From positions 1,215,501-1,279,500 of the forward strand of contig NZ_JALJCW010000001.1 in the NCBI RefSeq assembly GCF_023634025.1: a DNA stretch of 64,000 nt, written 5' to 3'. Position numbers and translations under genes: made by a program. The notes under the pieces were generated by a model. The model was not told where the DNA came from, made no database searches, and worked only from the letters and a program-made list of their open reading frames with translations. The stretch is from Hanstruepera flava. Lineage in GTDB: Bacteria > Bacteroidota > Bacteroidia > Flavobacteriales > Flavobacteriaceae. Positions 26,044 through 34,767 of this stretch are shown piece after piece (position 1 is the first letter of the stretch; each line of letters begins with the position of its first letter).

Positions 26044-26889
26044 TTACCAATCTTTTTCAGATCTTACTTTAGCTCCTTTTGTTTTTTCTGCATTTATCTT
26101 TTCTTGAACTTTCTCTTCTTGGTTATTCATGGCCTCCAATAAGTTCTTTATTTGTTGAGGCGACAATTGCCCTGGTTTAGGTTGAGGCTTTTTTTGGTCT
26201 TGCTCTTTACTTTCCTGGTTTCCGTCTTTATCTTTCTCGTCTTTTGGATCGCCTTTATCATCTTTTTCGTCTTCGCCTTCTTTCTTATCTTGATCTCCCT
26301 TATCTTTTTGGTCTTCCTTGTTTTCGTCTTCGTTTTCTTTTTGATCTTCTTCTTTCTCGTCTTGATCCTTATTCTCGTCGCTCTTATCGTTCTGATCTTT
26401 GTTTTCGTCTTCCTGATCTTGTTGATCTTGTTGTTCTTCAGCACATTGCTTTGCTAATGCAAAATTATATCGGGTCTCTTCATCAGAAGGATTGTTTCTC
26501 AACGCATTTTTAAACGCTTCGACAGCTTCTTTGCACTTTTTATTTTGCATTAACACATTGCCTATGTTGTGATAAGCTTTATGTTTTTCTTCTTTGGTAT
26601 TTGCTGCTTTAGCAGCTTGCTGTAATCGGTAAAAGGCTTCGTCAAAATTGCCTTTTTCGTAATAGGAGTTGGCTAAATTATAATTTCCAACAGCCATATT
26701 GGGTTCTTTTGAAATAGCCTTACGGTATTCCATTTCAGCACTAATATAATCATCATTAGAGGCTAATTGATTGCCTTCGTAAACTAACTCTTTAGCTTGC
26801 TCAACAGCCTTTAATTGCTCTTTCCCATTGTCTTGGGAAAAGGCATTAAGCGTGCAAAAGGTCACTATGTACAATACTATGTGCTTCAT
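26044..26889 (-). CDS. batC: BatC: TPR protein with acidic low-complexity tail
   Basis: 281 residues. Signal peptide, then TPR repeats at about 30-150 (AEMEYRKAISKEPNMAVGNYNLANSYYEKGNFDEA, HNIGNVLMQNKKCKEAVEAFKNAL). Residues about 162-245 are a run of Asp, Glu, Lys, Gln and Asn only, followed by a Gln/Lys-rich end. The low-complexity part has spurious open frames on both strands. BatC occupies this place in bat operons of other Bacteroidota. The biased segment is probably a disordered spacer in the periplasm. Confidence 0.88.
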   Translation of the reverse strand: MKHIVLYIVTFCTLNAFSQDNGKEQLKAVEQAKELVYEGNQLASNDDYISAEMEYRKAISKEPNMAVGNYNLANSYYEKGNFDEAFYRLQQAAKAANTKEEKHKAYHNIGNVLMQNKKCKEAVEAFKNALRNNPSDEETRYNFALAKQCAEEQQDQQDQEDENKDQNDKSDENKDQDEKEEDQKENEDENKEDQKDKGDQDKKEGEDEKDDKGDPKDEKDKDGNQESKEQDQKKPQPKPGQLSPQQIKNLLEAMNNQEEKVQEKINAEKTKGAKVRSEKDW

Positions 26890-26954
26890 ACAAACAACTA
26901 AATTATAAAACTACTGGTTTTGAATGCGTTAATAATTTTATAAAATTAATCTTC

Positions 26955-27992
26955 TTAAAGGTTCTCATTAAATAGGTTAAGTTTTTTTAACCATGCTGTT
27001 TTTCGTTCTAAAAGGAAAACATCTATGAATAGCAAAAAAATAGCCAAGCCCACAAACCACTGAAATTGATCTTTAAAATCGGCAAATTGTTTAGCTTCAA
27101 ATTCCTTTTTATCCATGTTATTTAAAATGTCTCTAATAGACTCTACAACTTCATTGGTATTACGCCCGTTAATATAAACACCGTTGGCTTCCTCGGCAAT
27201 ATCCATAAGGGTTTTTTCATTAAGCTTGGTTATAACCGTCTCACCATTTTGATCTTTCTTGTAATTTAGAATTATACCATTACGCTTAATAGGAATTGGC
27301 CCGCCTTTTTCATCTCCTACACCAATGGTAAATATGCGAATGCCTTCTTCACTAGCTTCTTCTGCAATACTCGCCGACACTTCGCTATGGTCTTCACCGT
27401 CTGAAATGATTATTAACACCCTATTGGTTTGCTCCTCATCATCATAGTAGGTTTTTGCCAATTCTATAGCTTCATTTATAGCGGTTCCTTGTGAGGAAAG
27501 CATATCGGTGTTCATGCTCTGTAAGAACATTTTGGCAGAGGCGTAATCTGTTGTAATTGGTAATTGTGGAAATGCTTTCCCAGCATAAGCAATTATTCCA
27601 ATTCTATCGCTTGCCAAATTATTAATGATTTGGGTTACCAACTGTTTTGACTTCTCCAATCGGTTTGGCGCAATGTCTTCGGCCAACATGCTTTTTGAAA
27701 CATCAACAGCAAAAACAATGTCAACACCTTCACGTTTTACAGTTTCTAATTTTGTGCCTATTTTGGGATTTACCAATGCAATAGCCAATGCAGCAATTGC
27801 CAAACTTACAATCGCCAATTTTAGTACTGTTTTAAATACCGATTGGTTTGGGCTTAAGCGCTTTAAAAGGTCTTTATCTGCAAATTTTCGTTGTGCGCTT
27901 TTTTTCCAAAGATGCAAAACGATATATATCAGCCATATTACAGGTATCGCTGCTAAAATCCAAAACCATATTTTTTCTTCTAATTGATACAT
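26955..27992 (-). CDS. batB: BatB: membrane-bound VWA protein
   Basis: 345 residues. Two N-terminal helices (about 9-28 and 53-74), then a VWA domain with an intact metal-ion-dependent adhesion site: DVSKS at 97-101, a TTD motif after ITTDYASAKM, and ISDGEDHSE later. A third helix is at the C-terminus (about 312-332), so the VWA domain is likely exposed in the periplasm between anchors. BatB pairs with BatA: 2 bp separate the genes, and the two proteins share the same layout. Confidence 0.92.
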   Translation of the reverse strand: MYQLEEKIWFWILAAIPVIWLIYIVLHLWKKSAQRKFADKDLLKRLSPNQSVFKTVLKLAIVSLAIAALAIALVNPKIGTKLETVKREGVDIVFAVDVSKSMLAEDIAPNRLEKSKQLVTQIINNLASDRIGIIAYAGKAFPQLPITTDYASAKMFLQSMNTDMLSSQGTAINEAIELAKTYYDDEEQTNRVLIIISDGEDHSEVSASIAEEASEEGIRIFTIGVGDEKGGPIPIKRNGIILNYKKDQNGETVITKLNEKTLMDIAEEANGVYINGRNTNEVVESIRDILNNMDKKEFEAKQFADFKDQFQWFVGLAIFLLFIDVFLLERKTAWLKKLNLFNENL

Positions 27993-27994
27993 GC

Positions 27995-29002
27995 TTAAAT
28001 AAAACTCCTAAAAATAGTTACACGCATTAATAATTCCAGACATAATAGCAATCCAGCTAAAATGACTAACGGCCTATATTTTTCTTCGTAATTGTAGTAT
28101 TTAAATTCCTCGATTTCTGTTTTCTCTAGCTTATTGATTTCCTCATAAATTTCGGCGAGCTTTTGGTTGTTTGTTGCCCTAAAATATTTTCCACCAGTTG
28201 CATCGGCTATTTCCTTGAGCAATTCCTCATCAATCTCAACTTGAACCCGACCATATTGAAATTGCCTATTAGATTTAATACCTATGGGTGATAGTGCCAT
28301 ACCATTGGTTCCTAAACCAATAGTGTAGACTTTTATGCCATATTCAACGGCTAACTCACTAGCAATTTTCGGGTCAATAAATCCGGTGTTGTTCACACCA
28401 TCTGTAAGTAAAATAATTACCTTACTTATAGCTTTACTGTCCTTTAAACGATTGACTGAAGTAGCTAGCCCCATACCAATTGCAGTACCACCTTCAATAA
28501 TAGTATTGTATTGAATGTCATCCAAAGAGCGCAACACAATAGCCTTATCACTTGTAATAGGTGTTTTAGTATAACTTTCTCCTGCATATTCAACCAAGCC
28601 AATTCTATCGTTTGGACGGCCTTTTATAAATTCGGCTGCAACCTCTTTAAGAGCCTCCAGTCTATTTGGTTTTAAATCTCTTGCCAACATACTGGCAGAT
28701 ACATCAATTGCCATAACAATATCTATACCACGTGTTGTTTTGGTCTTGGTGCTTACATCAACCGTTCTAGGTCTAGCTATAGCCGTAATTAAAGCTGCCA
28801 AAGCCAGTAGACGTAATAAGAACAAAAAATGTCTGAATTTTGGCAGTATAGATGGTGTTGCCTTAAAACCTTTTAAGCTTGATATTTTTAATTCGGCAGT
28901 TTGTTTTTGAAATTTAAAAACATACCAAATTATCGCTAGTGGCAATAGCAATAACAACCAAAAGAGCTCTTTATTTAAAAATTCAATTCCTTCAAACATC
29001 AT
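27995..29002 (-). CDS. batA: BatA: membrane-bound VWA protein
   Basis: 335 residues with the same layout as BatB: helices near 12-28 and 58-76, a VWA domain with DVSAS at 100-104 and LLTDGVNNTG further on, and a C-terminal helix ending in LLLCLELLMRV. The start codon overlaps the stop of the upstream gene by four bases (ATGA), and a second ATG follows directly, so either may be used. In the Bacteroides fragilis bat locus this protein is part of the aerotolerance group. Confidence 0.92.
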   Translation of the reverse strand: MMFEGIEFLNKELFWLLLLLPLAIIWYVFKFQKQTAELKISSLKGFKATPSILPKFRHFLFLLRLLALAALITAIARPRTVDVSTKTKTTRGIDIVMAIDVSASMLARDLKPNRLEALKEVAAEFIKGRPNDRIGLVEYAGESYTKTPITSDKAIVLRSLDDIQYNTIIEGGTAIGMGLATSVNRLKDSKAISKVIILLTDGVNNTGFIDPKIASELAVEYGIKVYTIGLGTNGMALSPIGIKSNRQFQYGRVQVEIDEELLKEIADATGGKYFRATNNQKLAEIYEEINKLEKTEIEEFKYYNYEEKYRPLVILAGLLLCLELLMRVTIFRSFI

Positions 29003-30621
29003 TCGGCAGCGGGTTTAAGTTCGACAGAATTCAAAATTTTATTTACAATTTCTTGGGCATATTCATCTTCTTTATGATACGTAATCATAATCTGTTGTAT
29101 AACATTTTGAGATGTGAAATGCAGCATAATGTATTCGCCATCAACAAACTTATCTGAATTAGGATAAGGGAAACTCGCTGAACCGTGGGTTTTTAGTCCT
29201 TCAGCACTATTTGGTGTTATAAATTTGTCCGTTTTAACCAAAATGTTTTCAACGCCCTTATCCTCCAATTGTGAAATGGCTTTTTCTGAAACTTCTACTA
29301 AATCAATGGTTTCGTTAGCTTCGTGGTTCTTTAAACTCGCCGTTGTTAAACTAATGCTTAAATCATCCAATACATCACCATATCTAAATTCCGTAAAAGT
29401 AACTGGTGCGTCAACAATGTTAAGACTGTCTGTTTCTATTCGTTTTAAAACTACAGGTGTTGAAATAGTAATTGGTGGAAAGCCATAGGCACTTTGTACC
29501 CATTCGCCTTCCAAGAGTTCTAAATTATCATTTCGTAATAGCGTATCTGTGACGTATTTGAACCCGTATTTTATTCCAAAACCAGCAAATGTAGCTGCCA
29601 TAATTCCAATTACAACAACGGCTGTAATGATTATTTTTTTACGTTTCTTTTTGCGTTCTTGAGCTTCTTTATACTGCTGGTCTAAAAGCTTTTCTTCTTC
29701 AGTTGGCTCTGGCAATACCTCTTTAACGTGGTCTATTTCAACCGCTACTGTTTTTCTGTCTAGTTTTGCCAATTCTTTATCTGGAGCTGATTTGGCAAAC
29801 TTTACCAAATCGGCACGTTTAAAAATGCTCTCCAGGTTTTTTATTGTGTCCTGACTTAAATCTATTTGATTACCGTCTTTCAACAATTTTAATCTAGATA
29901 TCAGTTCGTCAGTTGTGCTTTCCAAAGCATGATCGTAAACCTTTTCGTCTAAATATTTTCTGATTGCCAAAGTTAATTCAGAATAATAAGCTTTAAATTC
30001 ATCTTGCTCTAAATAGTTGCTCTTATCTAGTTTTTCAAGAGCTAGTTTCGCTCTATCATAAGGTGGCAATAAAGCTATTTTTTCTTCTTCTGTCAATGGT
30101 TTTTTACGCCAAATAAACCAATAAAACAACGATGCTATTAAACCTATGGCCAATAGAACAATTAAAAGATTGCGCAACCAGTTACTTTTACCTTTTTCAA
30201 CTTCAATTATTGGTTTTATATCGTAAAGTCCTTGCTTTGTGGTATCAACAACTACAGGATTTACTATCACTTTTAAAGAATCTGTAAAAAAGGTTCTGTC
30301 TCCAATGACTACTTTCTGTCTGGGAATGGTGTAAGCGCCAGAATCAAACTGTGTTAGACCATATTTTTTTATCAGATTAAATTTAGCATCTTGTTTTGTG
30401 GTATCAACATCATATGAATCAATAACCTCCAAAGGCATAAAGGTTTGTCCTTCAGGAAAAACTACCAAGTTTGTGGAATCTGTATCCACTTCAATCTTAT
30501 AGGTTATTTGTTCACCTATTTTTATGTTTGTAGTATCGATTGATGATTTGACTTGGGCGTAAGAGAACACAGAAAATAGAATACAGCAAAGAGTCCAAAC
30601 AAAACTTCTTAATTGTTTCAT
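28999..30621 (-). CDS. BatD-like/DUF4381-type protein of the Bat operon
   Basis: 540 residues from ATG 30621; the longer frame begins with a tract that translates an intergenic micro-repeat. Signal peptide to about SYAQ (23), a beta-rich periplasmic part like the start of BatD (SSIDTTNIKIGEQITYKIEV), a first helix about 148-171, a helical cytoplasmic block of the DUF4381 type (PYDRAKLALEKLD, YYSELTLAIRKYL), a second helix about 329-349, and a C-terminal domain of about 185 residues. Stop overlaps batA (ATGA). This extra gene between the DUF58 gene and batA looks like a hybrid of BatD and DUF4381 proteins; role unknown, very likely in the same complex. Confidence 0.8.
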   Translation of the reverse strand: MKQLRSFVWTLCCILFSVFSYAQVKSSIDTTNIKIGEQITYKIEVDTDSTNLVVFPEGQTFMPLEVIDSYDVDTTKQDAKFNLIKKYGLTQFDSGAYTIPRQKVVIGDRTFFTDSLKVIVNPVVVDTTKQGLYDIKPIIEVEKGKSNWLRNLLIVLLAIGLIASLFYWFIWRKKPLTEEEKIALLPPYDRAKLALEKLDKSNYLEQDEFKAYYSELTLAIRKYLDEKVYDHALESTTDELISRLKLLKDGNQIDLSQDTIKNLESIFKRADLVKFAKSAPDKELAKLDRKTVAVEIDHVKEVLPEPTEEEKLLDQQYKEAQERKKKRKKIIITAVVVIGIMAATFAGFGIKYGFKYVTDTLLRNDNLELLEGEWVQSAYGFPPITISTPVVLKRIETDSLNIVDAPVTFTEFRYGDVLDDLSISLTTASLKNHEANETIDLVEVSEKAISQLEDKGVENILVKTDKFITPNSAEGLKTHGSASFPYPNSDKFVDGEYIMLHFTSQNVIQQIMITYHKEDEYAQEIVNKILNSVELKPAAE

Positions 30622-30640
30622 TTTTAAATTTGTATGTATC

Positions 30641-30660
30641 AATTCGTAATTCATAATTCG
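30641..30660. repeat. Short intergenic micro-repeat (AATTCGT type)
   Basis: AATTCGT-AATTCAT-AATTCG, about three 7-bp units, in the gap between the DUF58 gene and the BatD-like gene. Translated it gives the NYEL-type peptide that makes the downstream frame look longer than it is. Confidence 0.6.
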
Positions 30661-30663
30661 CTT

Positions 30664-31530
30664 TTATCCTCTTCTTTTAAAATAGCCCAGTAATTTTTTA
30701 ACATAGCTTTCATCTACTCGGCAATTAATAGTTCCTGCTCCCGATTTTGAAAAACTATCTTTATAATAATCTACCTTTTCACTATAGTATTTACCATAAT
30801 TCATCCGTATTTTTTTAGAAGCAGTATTAACCAGCATATATTCACCGGTTTCTTCATCCTGCATTTGAACCATCCCTAAATTTGGGATGCTTTCTTCATG
30901 TTTATCATACACGCGAATTCCTGTAACATCATGGCGACCAGACGCAATTTTTAAAGTGTGTTGATAATCATCAGCTATGAAATCTGAAAGCACAAAGACA
31001 ATAGCTTTTTTCTTCATAACATTTGATAGAAACTTTAAAGCTTCTGCAACATTGGTTTTCTTGCTTTTAGGATGAAACTCAATTAGTTCACGAATAATTC
31101 GAAGTACATGCGAACGCCCTTTTTTTGGTGGAATATAAAGTTCTATCTCATCTGAAAATAAAATGAGTCCTATTTTATCATTGTTTTGCGTTGCTGAAAA
31201 TGCTAAAGTTGCTGCAATTTCAGTAACCACTTCGTTTTTAAACTGGGAAGCTGTCCCAAAAAATTCAGAACCAGAAACGTCAACCATAAGCATCATGGTC
31301 AATTCTCGTTCTTCTTCAAAAACCTTGATATGCGGTTCGTTGGTTCTTGCGGTAACGTTCCAATCAATATTTCTAACATCATCACCGTATTGATACTGAC
31401 GCACTTCACTAAATGTCATACCACGTCCTTTGAAGGTCGAATGATATTCGCCGCCAAAAATATGATCAGACAACCGACGTGTCTTAATCTCTATTTTTCG
31501 AACTTTCTTTAGTAATTCTTTAGTATCCAT
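30664..31530 (-). CDS. DUF58 domain protein
   Basis: 288 residues. The DUF58 signature YGDDVRNIDWNVTARTNEPHIKVFEEERE is at about 48-76, followed by a VWA-like fold with DVSGS at 84-88 and VLSDFIADDYQ later. DUF58 proteins nearly always occur next to MoxR ATPases, as here. The protein is cytoplasmic by sequence and is thought to act as an adaptor or substrate-side partner of the ATPase. The gap to the next gene is 42 bp and holds a micro-repeat. Confidence 0.9.
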   Translation of the reverse strand: MDTKELLKKVRKIEIKTRRLSDHIFGGEYHSTFKGRGMTFSEVRQYQYGDDVRNIDWNVTARTNEPHIKVFEEERELTMMLMVDVSGSEFFGTASQFKNEVVTEIAATLAFSATQNNDKIGLILFSDEIELYIPPKKGRSHVLRIIRELIEFHPKSKKTNVAEALKFLSNVMKKKAIVFVLSDFIADDYQHTLKIASGRHDVTGIRVYDKHEESIPNLGMVQMQDEETGEYMLVNTASKKIRMNYGKYYSEKVDYYKDSFSKSGAGTINCRVDESYVKKLLGYFKRRG

Positions 31531-31533
31531 TTT

Positions 31534-31622
31534 ACAGTTAACAGTTTGCAGTTTCAGTTTTCAGATGGTGTTATTTAGTAGCACTTACACATTTAGCTGT
31601 GTACAATGACTGAATACTGTGA
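31534..31622. repeat. Intergenic micro-repeat tract (CAGT type) between moxR and DUF58 genes
   Basis: ACAGTTAACAGTTTGCAGTTTCAGTTTTCAG at 31534-31564 repeats CAGTTT-like units, and TGACTGAATACTGTGAAC at 31608-31622 is of the same style. It fills most of the 96-bp gap inside an operon. I recall similar tracts between flavobacterial genes; no coding potential seen. Confidence 0.55.
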
Positions 31623-31626
31623 ACTA

Positions 31627-32631
31627 TTATGGTACTTCAATCTCGTTTACAATTTTATTGATGATGTCTTCTGAAGTGACATTTTCTGCTTCGGCTTCGT
31701 AGGTAATGCCAATTCTATGGCGTAATACATCATGTACTACAGCTCGAACGTCTTCGGGAATAACATATCCCCGACGCTTAATAAACGCATAACATTTGGC
31801 CGAAGTTGCTAAATTAATACTACCACGTGGTGAAGCCCCAAACGAAATTAAAGGCTTTAAATCTGCCAATTTATATTTTTCTGGATAACGTGTAGCAAAG
31901 ATTATATCTAGAATGTATTTTTCAATTTTTTCGTCCATGTAAACTTCTCTTACCGCTTTTTGAGCGTTTAAGATTTGAGTAACAGATACCACTGGGTTAA
32001 CTTTATCCCAAGCGCCTTTCATGTTGGCTCTCATAATCAGTTGCTCTTCATCCTGTTTAGGATAATCAATAACTGTTTTTAACATAAAACGGTCCACTTG
32101 TGCTTCTGGGAGTGGATAAGTTCCTTCTTGCTCAACTGGGTTTTGGGTTGCCATAACTAAAAACGGTTTGTCCAAAACAAAAGTTTCATCACCAATAGTA
32201 ACTTGCTTCTCCTGCATGGCCTCTAATAATGCCGATTGTACTTTTGCTGGAGCACGGTTTATCTCATCAGCTAAAACAAAATTGGCAAATATTGGTCCTT
32301 TTTTTATTGTGAAATCGTTTTCTTTAATATTGTAAATCAATGTTCCCACAACATCGGCTGGCAACAAGTCTGGCGTAAACTGTATTCTACTGAACGATCC
32401 GTCTACCGCCTGGGCTAACGTATTAATAGCCAGTGTTTTTGCTAAACCAGGAACACCTTCCAGTAAAATATGTCCTTGACCCAACAAACCAATAAGCAAG
32501 CGTTCGACCATATGTTTTTGACCCACGATTACTTTGTTCATTTCTAGCGTTAGTAAATCAACAAAAGCACTCTCTTTTTCAATCTTTTCGTTAATTGCTT
32601 TAATATCAATAGCACTCGTTTCTTCCATCAT
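31627..32631 (-). CDS. moxR: MoxR-family AAA+ ATPase
   Basis: 334 residues. Walker A is GVPGLAKT (59-66), Walker B is FVLADEINRAP (D122, E123), and sensor 1 lies in PFLVMATQNPVEQEGTYPLPEAQVDRF, the classic MoxR stretch. The C-terminal lid holds SFGASPRGSINLATSAKCYAF. MoxR ATPases act as chaperones that mature or remodel protein complexes with VWA partners. First gene of the Bat operon here; the start has two adjacent ATG codons. A 13-bp palindrome lies 17 bp upstream. Confidence 0.95.
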   Translation of the reverse strand: MMEETSAIDIKAINEKIEKESAFVDLLTLEMNKVIVGQKHMVERLLIGLLGQGHILLEGVPGLAKTLAINTLAQAVDGSFSRIQFTPDLLPADVVGTLIYNIKENDFTIKKGPIFANFVLADEINRAPAKVQSALLEAMQEKQVTIGDETFVLDKPFLVMATQNPVEQEGTYPLPEAQVDRFMLKTVIDYPKQDEEQLIMRANMKGAWDKVNPVVSVTQILNAQKAVREVYMDEKIEKYILDIIFATRYPEKYKLADLKPLISFGASPRGSINLATSAKCYAFIKRRGYVIPEDVRAVVHDVLRHRIGITYEAEAENVTSEDIINKIVNEIEVP

Positions 32632-32648
32632 TTGTGTGTTTAAAAATT

Positions 32649-32661
32649 CTATTTGAAATAG
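32649..32661. promoter_or_regulatory. 13-bp palindrome CTATTTGAAATAG before moxR
   Basis: Perfect arms of six bases around a central G, ending 18 bp from the moxR start. A place where an operator would sit, but the sequence is AT-rich and short, so chance is possible. Confidence 0.3.
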
Positions 32662-32724
32662 GATTTATTTTAGCACGGCTAAATTGTTAAAATTTTTGCT
32701 TGATTGCTGTTAACAATTGGTTAA

Positions 32725-32756
32725 AAAATAAAAGCAGCACTTATCAGTGCTGCTCT
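32725..32756 (-). terminator. Terminator of the DUF4382 gene
   Basis: On the minus strand, AGCAGCACT-GATA-AGTGCTGCT is a perfect 9-bp stem followed by TTTATTTTTT, 28 bp after the stop. Confidence 0.85.
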
Positions 32757-32781
32757 TAAGTGTTTTTAAATATTTTTATTC

Positions 32782-33591
32782 CTATTCTAGGGAAATTATG
32801 CCTAATTCGGTTGTGGATCCAACCATGATTTCAACATCTTCAATAACTTGAATTGGCAATCCAGAATCTGGATCTGGTGTAACGGTTACAGTATATAAGC
32901 CTGCTGACAAACCAGCTAAAACAAAATTACCTTCAGCATCTGCATAGGCCGAAACAGTATCAACACCATTTGTAGCCGTAACTTCTGTTTGAACGTCAAT
33001 TGGCGTTATGCTGCCACTTAAAGCTCCCGTTTGTACTTCAACACTTGCTCTAATTACAGGTTTTAAATTATAATTACCTGATGATCCTGCCTCTACAATA
33101 GATTCATCAACATCAAAATCTAATAAAAACGTGTAGGCTATATTAGGTGCCAATGCTTCATTAACTTGAATTTTTAGACCAGACTGTTGAGCACTTGGTG
33201 TATTTAATGGATATGTTTCACCATCTATCACAACAGAGTTGTCATCGCCTAAAACTAAACGAATTTGATTTAAGGTTCCTGATGGAATAACATAATCATC
33301 AACCAACAACACATTAATACCGCCTGTTAACTCCAATAAATCATAAACACCTGTGTTTATGGCTTCCAGACTTACCCAATTGTCATCATCACTAGCGTCA
33401 TTTACTTTTACTCTAACATCTACAACATCCACATAAACATGTTCGTAGTCTCCAGGTCTATCCATTAATTTTACTGAAATAGTCGAAGTTCCTTGAGAGG
33501 GTGTGTTGTTACTATCGTCATCACTACAACTAAAAAACGTAATAGTTAAAATTGTTAGTAACACTAATTTAAGCTGTTTTAATGTATTCAT
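32782..33591 (-). CDS. DUF4382-domain lipoprotein
   Basis: 269 residues from ATG 33591; the frame is open for 49 more codons but those carry no conserved features and precede the signal. Lipobox ends in FFSC (Cys22), then an Asp-rich linker. The DUF4382 domain spans about 35-180 (ISVKLMDRPGDYEHVYVDVVDVRV, LLELTGGINVLLVDDYVIPSGTLNQIRLVLGDDNSV), and a carboxypeptidase-like or SdrD B-like Ig module follows (about 185-268: ALSGSITPIDVQTEVTATN, GNFVLAGLSAGLYTVTVTPD). Probably a cell-surface lipoprotein in an outer-membrane or periplasmic site. Monocistronic with its own terminator. Confidence 0.85.
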   Translation of the reverse strand: MNTLKQLKLVLLTILTITFFSCSDDDSNNTPSQGTSTISVKLMDRPGDYEHVYVDVVDVRVKVNDASDDDNWVSLEAINTGVYDLLELTGGINVLLVDDYVIPSGTLNQIRLVLGDDNSVVIDGETYPLNTPSAQQSGLKIQVNEALAPNIAYTFLLDFDVDESIVEAGSSGNYNLKPVIRASVEVQTGALSGSITPIDVQTEVTATNGVDTVSAYADAEGNFVLAGLSAGLYTVTVTPDPDSGLPIQVIEDVEIMVGSTTELGIISLE

Positions 33592-33893
33592 AAATATTAT
33601 AGATTTTGGTTCATGAAAATATACGTGGCGACTATGCATAATAGATGCTTTATTCCGTAAAATCATAGTGGTATCCATTGTTTGTTTTCTATGCATTCCT
33701 TTTAAACAATTGAAAAACAAGTGGTTTAGAAGTATCATTTAGAATGATAAAAAAATGTTAAATGTATTTTAGAACCATTTTTAAATGGAATATAAGTACG
33801 TAATGACAGAAAATCTTGCAATAAATAATTGTTAACTGACTCTATTTTTAAAGAGCGAATAAGTATTTTTATACAGAAATCTTAAAACTATTT
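33592..33893. other. 302-bp intergenic region with no gene
   Basis: Between the divergent DUF4382 lipoprotein and the aldo/keto reductase. Very AT-rich, with no plausible ORF, RNA gene or exact TAnnTTTG box on either strand; the nearest is TATTTTTA about 30 bp before the reductase start. An imperfect ATCATTTAGAATGAT repeat near 33737-33751 is the only symmetry noted. It must hold both promoters. Confidence 0.6.
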
Positions 33894-34757
33894 ATGACAT
33901 ATTCAAAAATAATTGCTGGAACAATGACATGGGGAAGTTGGGGCAAACAACTCTCTAAAAAAGATATGATATTACTTATGCATCATTGTTTAGAAAACCA
34001 AATTACAACTTTCGACCATGCTGATATTTATGGCAGCTACACCACGGAAACCGATTTTGGCAACGCTTTTAAGGATTCTGGAATAAAAAGAGAAACTATT
34101 AAGCTTATTTCTAAATGCGGTATTCAATATTTAAGTGAAAATAGAAATAATACCGTTAAACATTACGATTATAGTAAAGATTACATCATTTGGGCAGTTG
34201 AAGAATCACTTAAAAAACTACAAACCGACTATTTAGATCTGTTACTATTACATAGACCAAGCCCCTTAATGAATCCTGAAGAAATTGCTGAAGCCATTTC
34301 AACTTTAAAATCCTCTGGGAAAATTCGTGAATTTGGAGTTTCAAATTTCACTACAAGTCAAATGGAATTAATAGCAAAATTTCAAAAAATAGATGTGAAT
34401 CAAATTCAATTTTCATTAACTGCACATCAAGCTATGCACGATGGTATTTTGGATTATATGATGACCCATGGTATTACGCCTATGGCTTGGTCACCTTTAG
34501 GTGCTGTTTTTAAAGTTGAAGACGAGCAAACCAAACGAATAGATGACCTCTTAAGCACATTAACTAAAAAATACAATGCTACTAAAGACCAACTGCTATT
34601 GGCTTGGGTTTTAAAACATCCTTCAAACATTCAACCTGTTGTCGGCACTACAAATAGTAAACGCCTATCTCTTGCAGTTCAAGCTGTAGAGATTGATTTA
34701 GAATTAGAGGATTGGTTTAAATTGTTAGTTGCATCACAAGGCCATAAAGTGCCTTAA
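33894..34757 (+). CDS. Aldo/keto reductase (YdhF-like)
   Basis: NADPH-dependent reduction of an aldehyde or ketone; substrate not known. 287 residues. Catalytic tetrad: D41 and Y46 in FDHADIYGSY, K74 in ISKCGI, H120 in LLLHRPSP. The cofactor-binding VVGTTNSKR segment near 250-260 is present. The overall pattern (TMTWGSWGKQL start, MNPEEIAEA, REFGVSNF) resembles E. coli YdhF. It is followed by an SDR gene 10 bp downstream, so the two may work on related carbonyl compounds. Confidence 0.88.
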   Translation: MTYSKIIAGTMTWGSWGKQLSKKDMILLMHHCLENQITTFDHADIYGSYTTETDFGNAFKDSGIKRETIKLISKCGIQYLSENRNNTVKHYDYSKDYIIWAVEESLKKLQTDYLDLLLLHRPSPLMNPEEIAEAISTLKSSGKIREFGVSNFTTSQMELIAKFQKIDVNQIQFSLTAHQAMHDGILDYMMTHGITPMAWSPLGAVFKVEDEQTKRIDDLLSTLTKKYNATKDQLLLAWVLKHPSNIQPVVGTTNSKRLSLAVQAVEIDLELEDWFKLLVASQGHKVP

Positions 34758-34767
34758 ACTAAATATT

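Noticed and set aside
26148-26513. Three overlapping open frames on both strands opposite or inside batC
   Set aside because: They are shadows of the Asp/Glu/Lys/Gln low-complexity codons; they have no plausible protein composition and no start context.
33592-33738. 49-codon N-terminal extension of the DUF4382 protein
   Set aside because: The extension has no conserved pattern and would put the lipoprotein signal in the middle of the protein.
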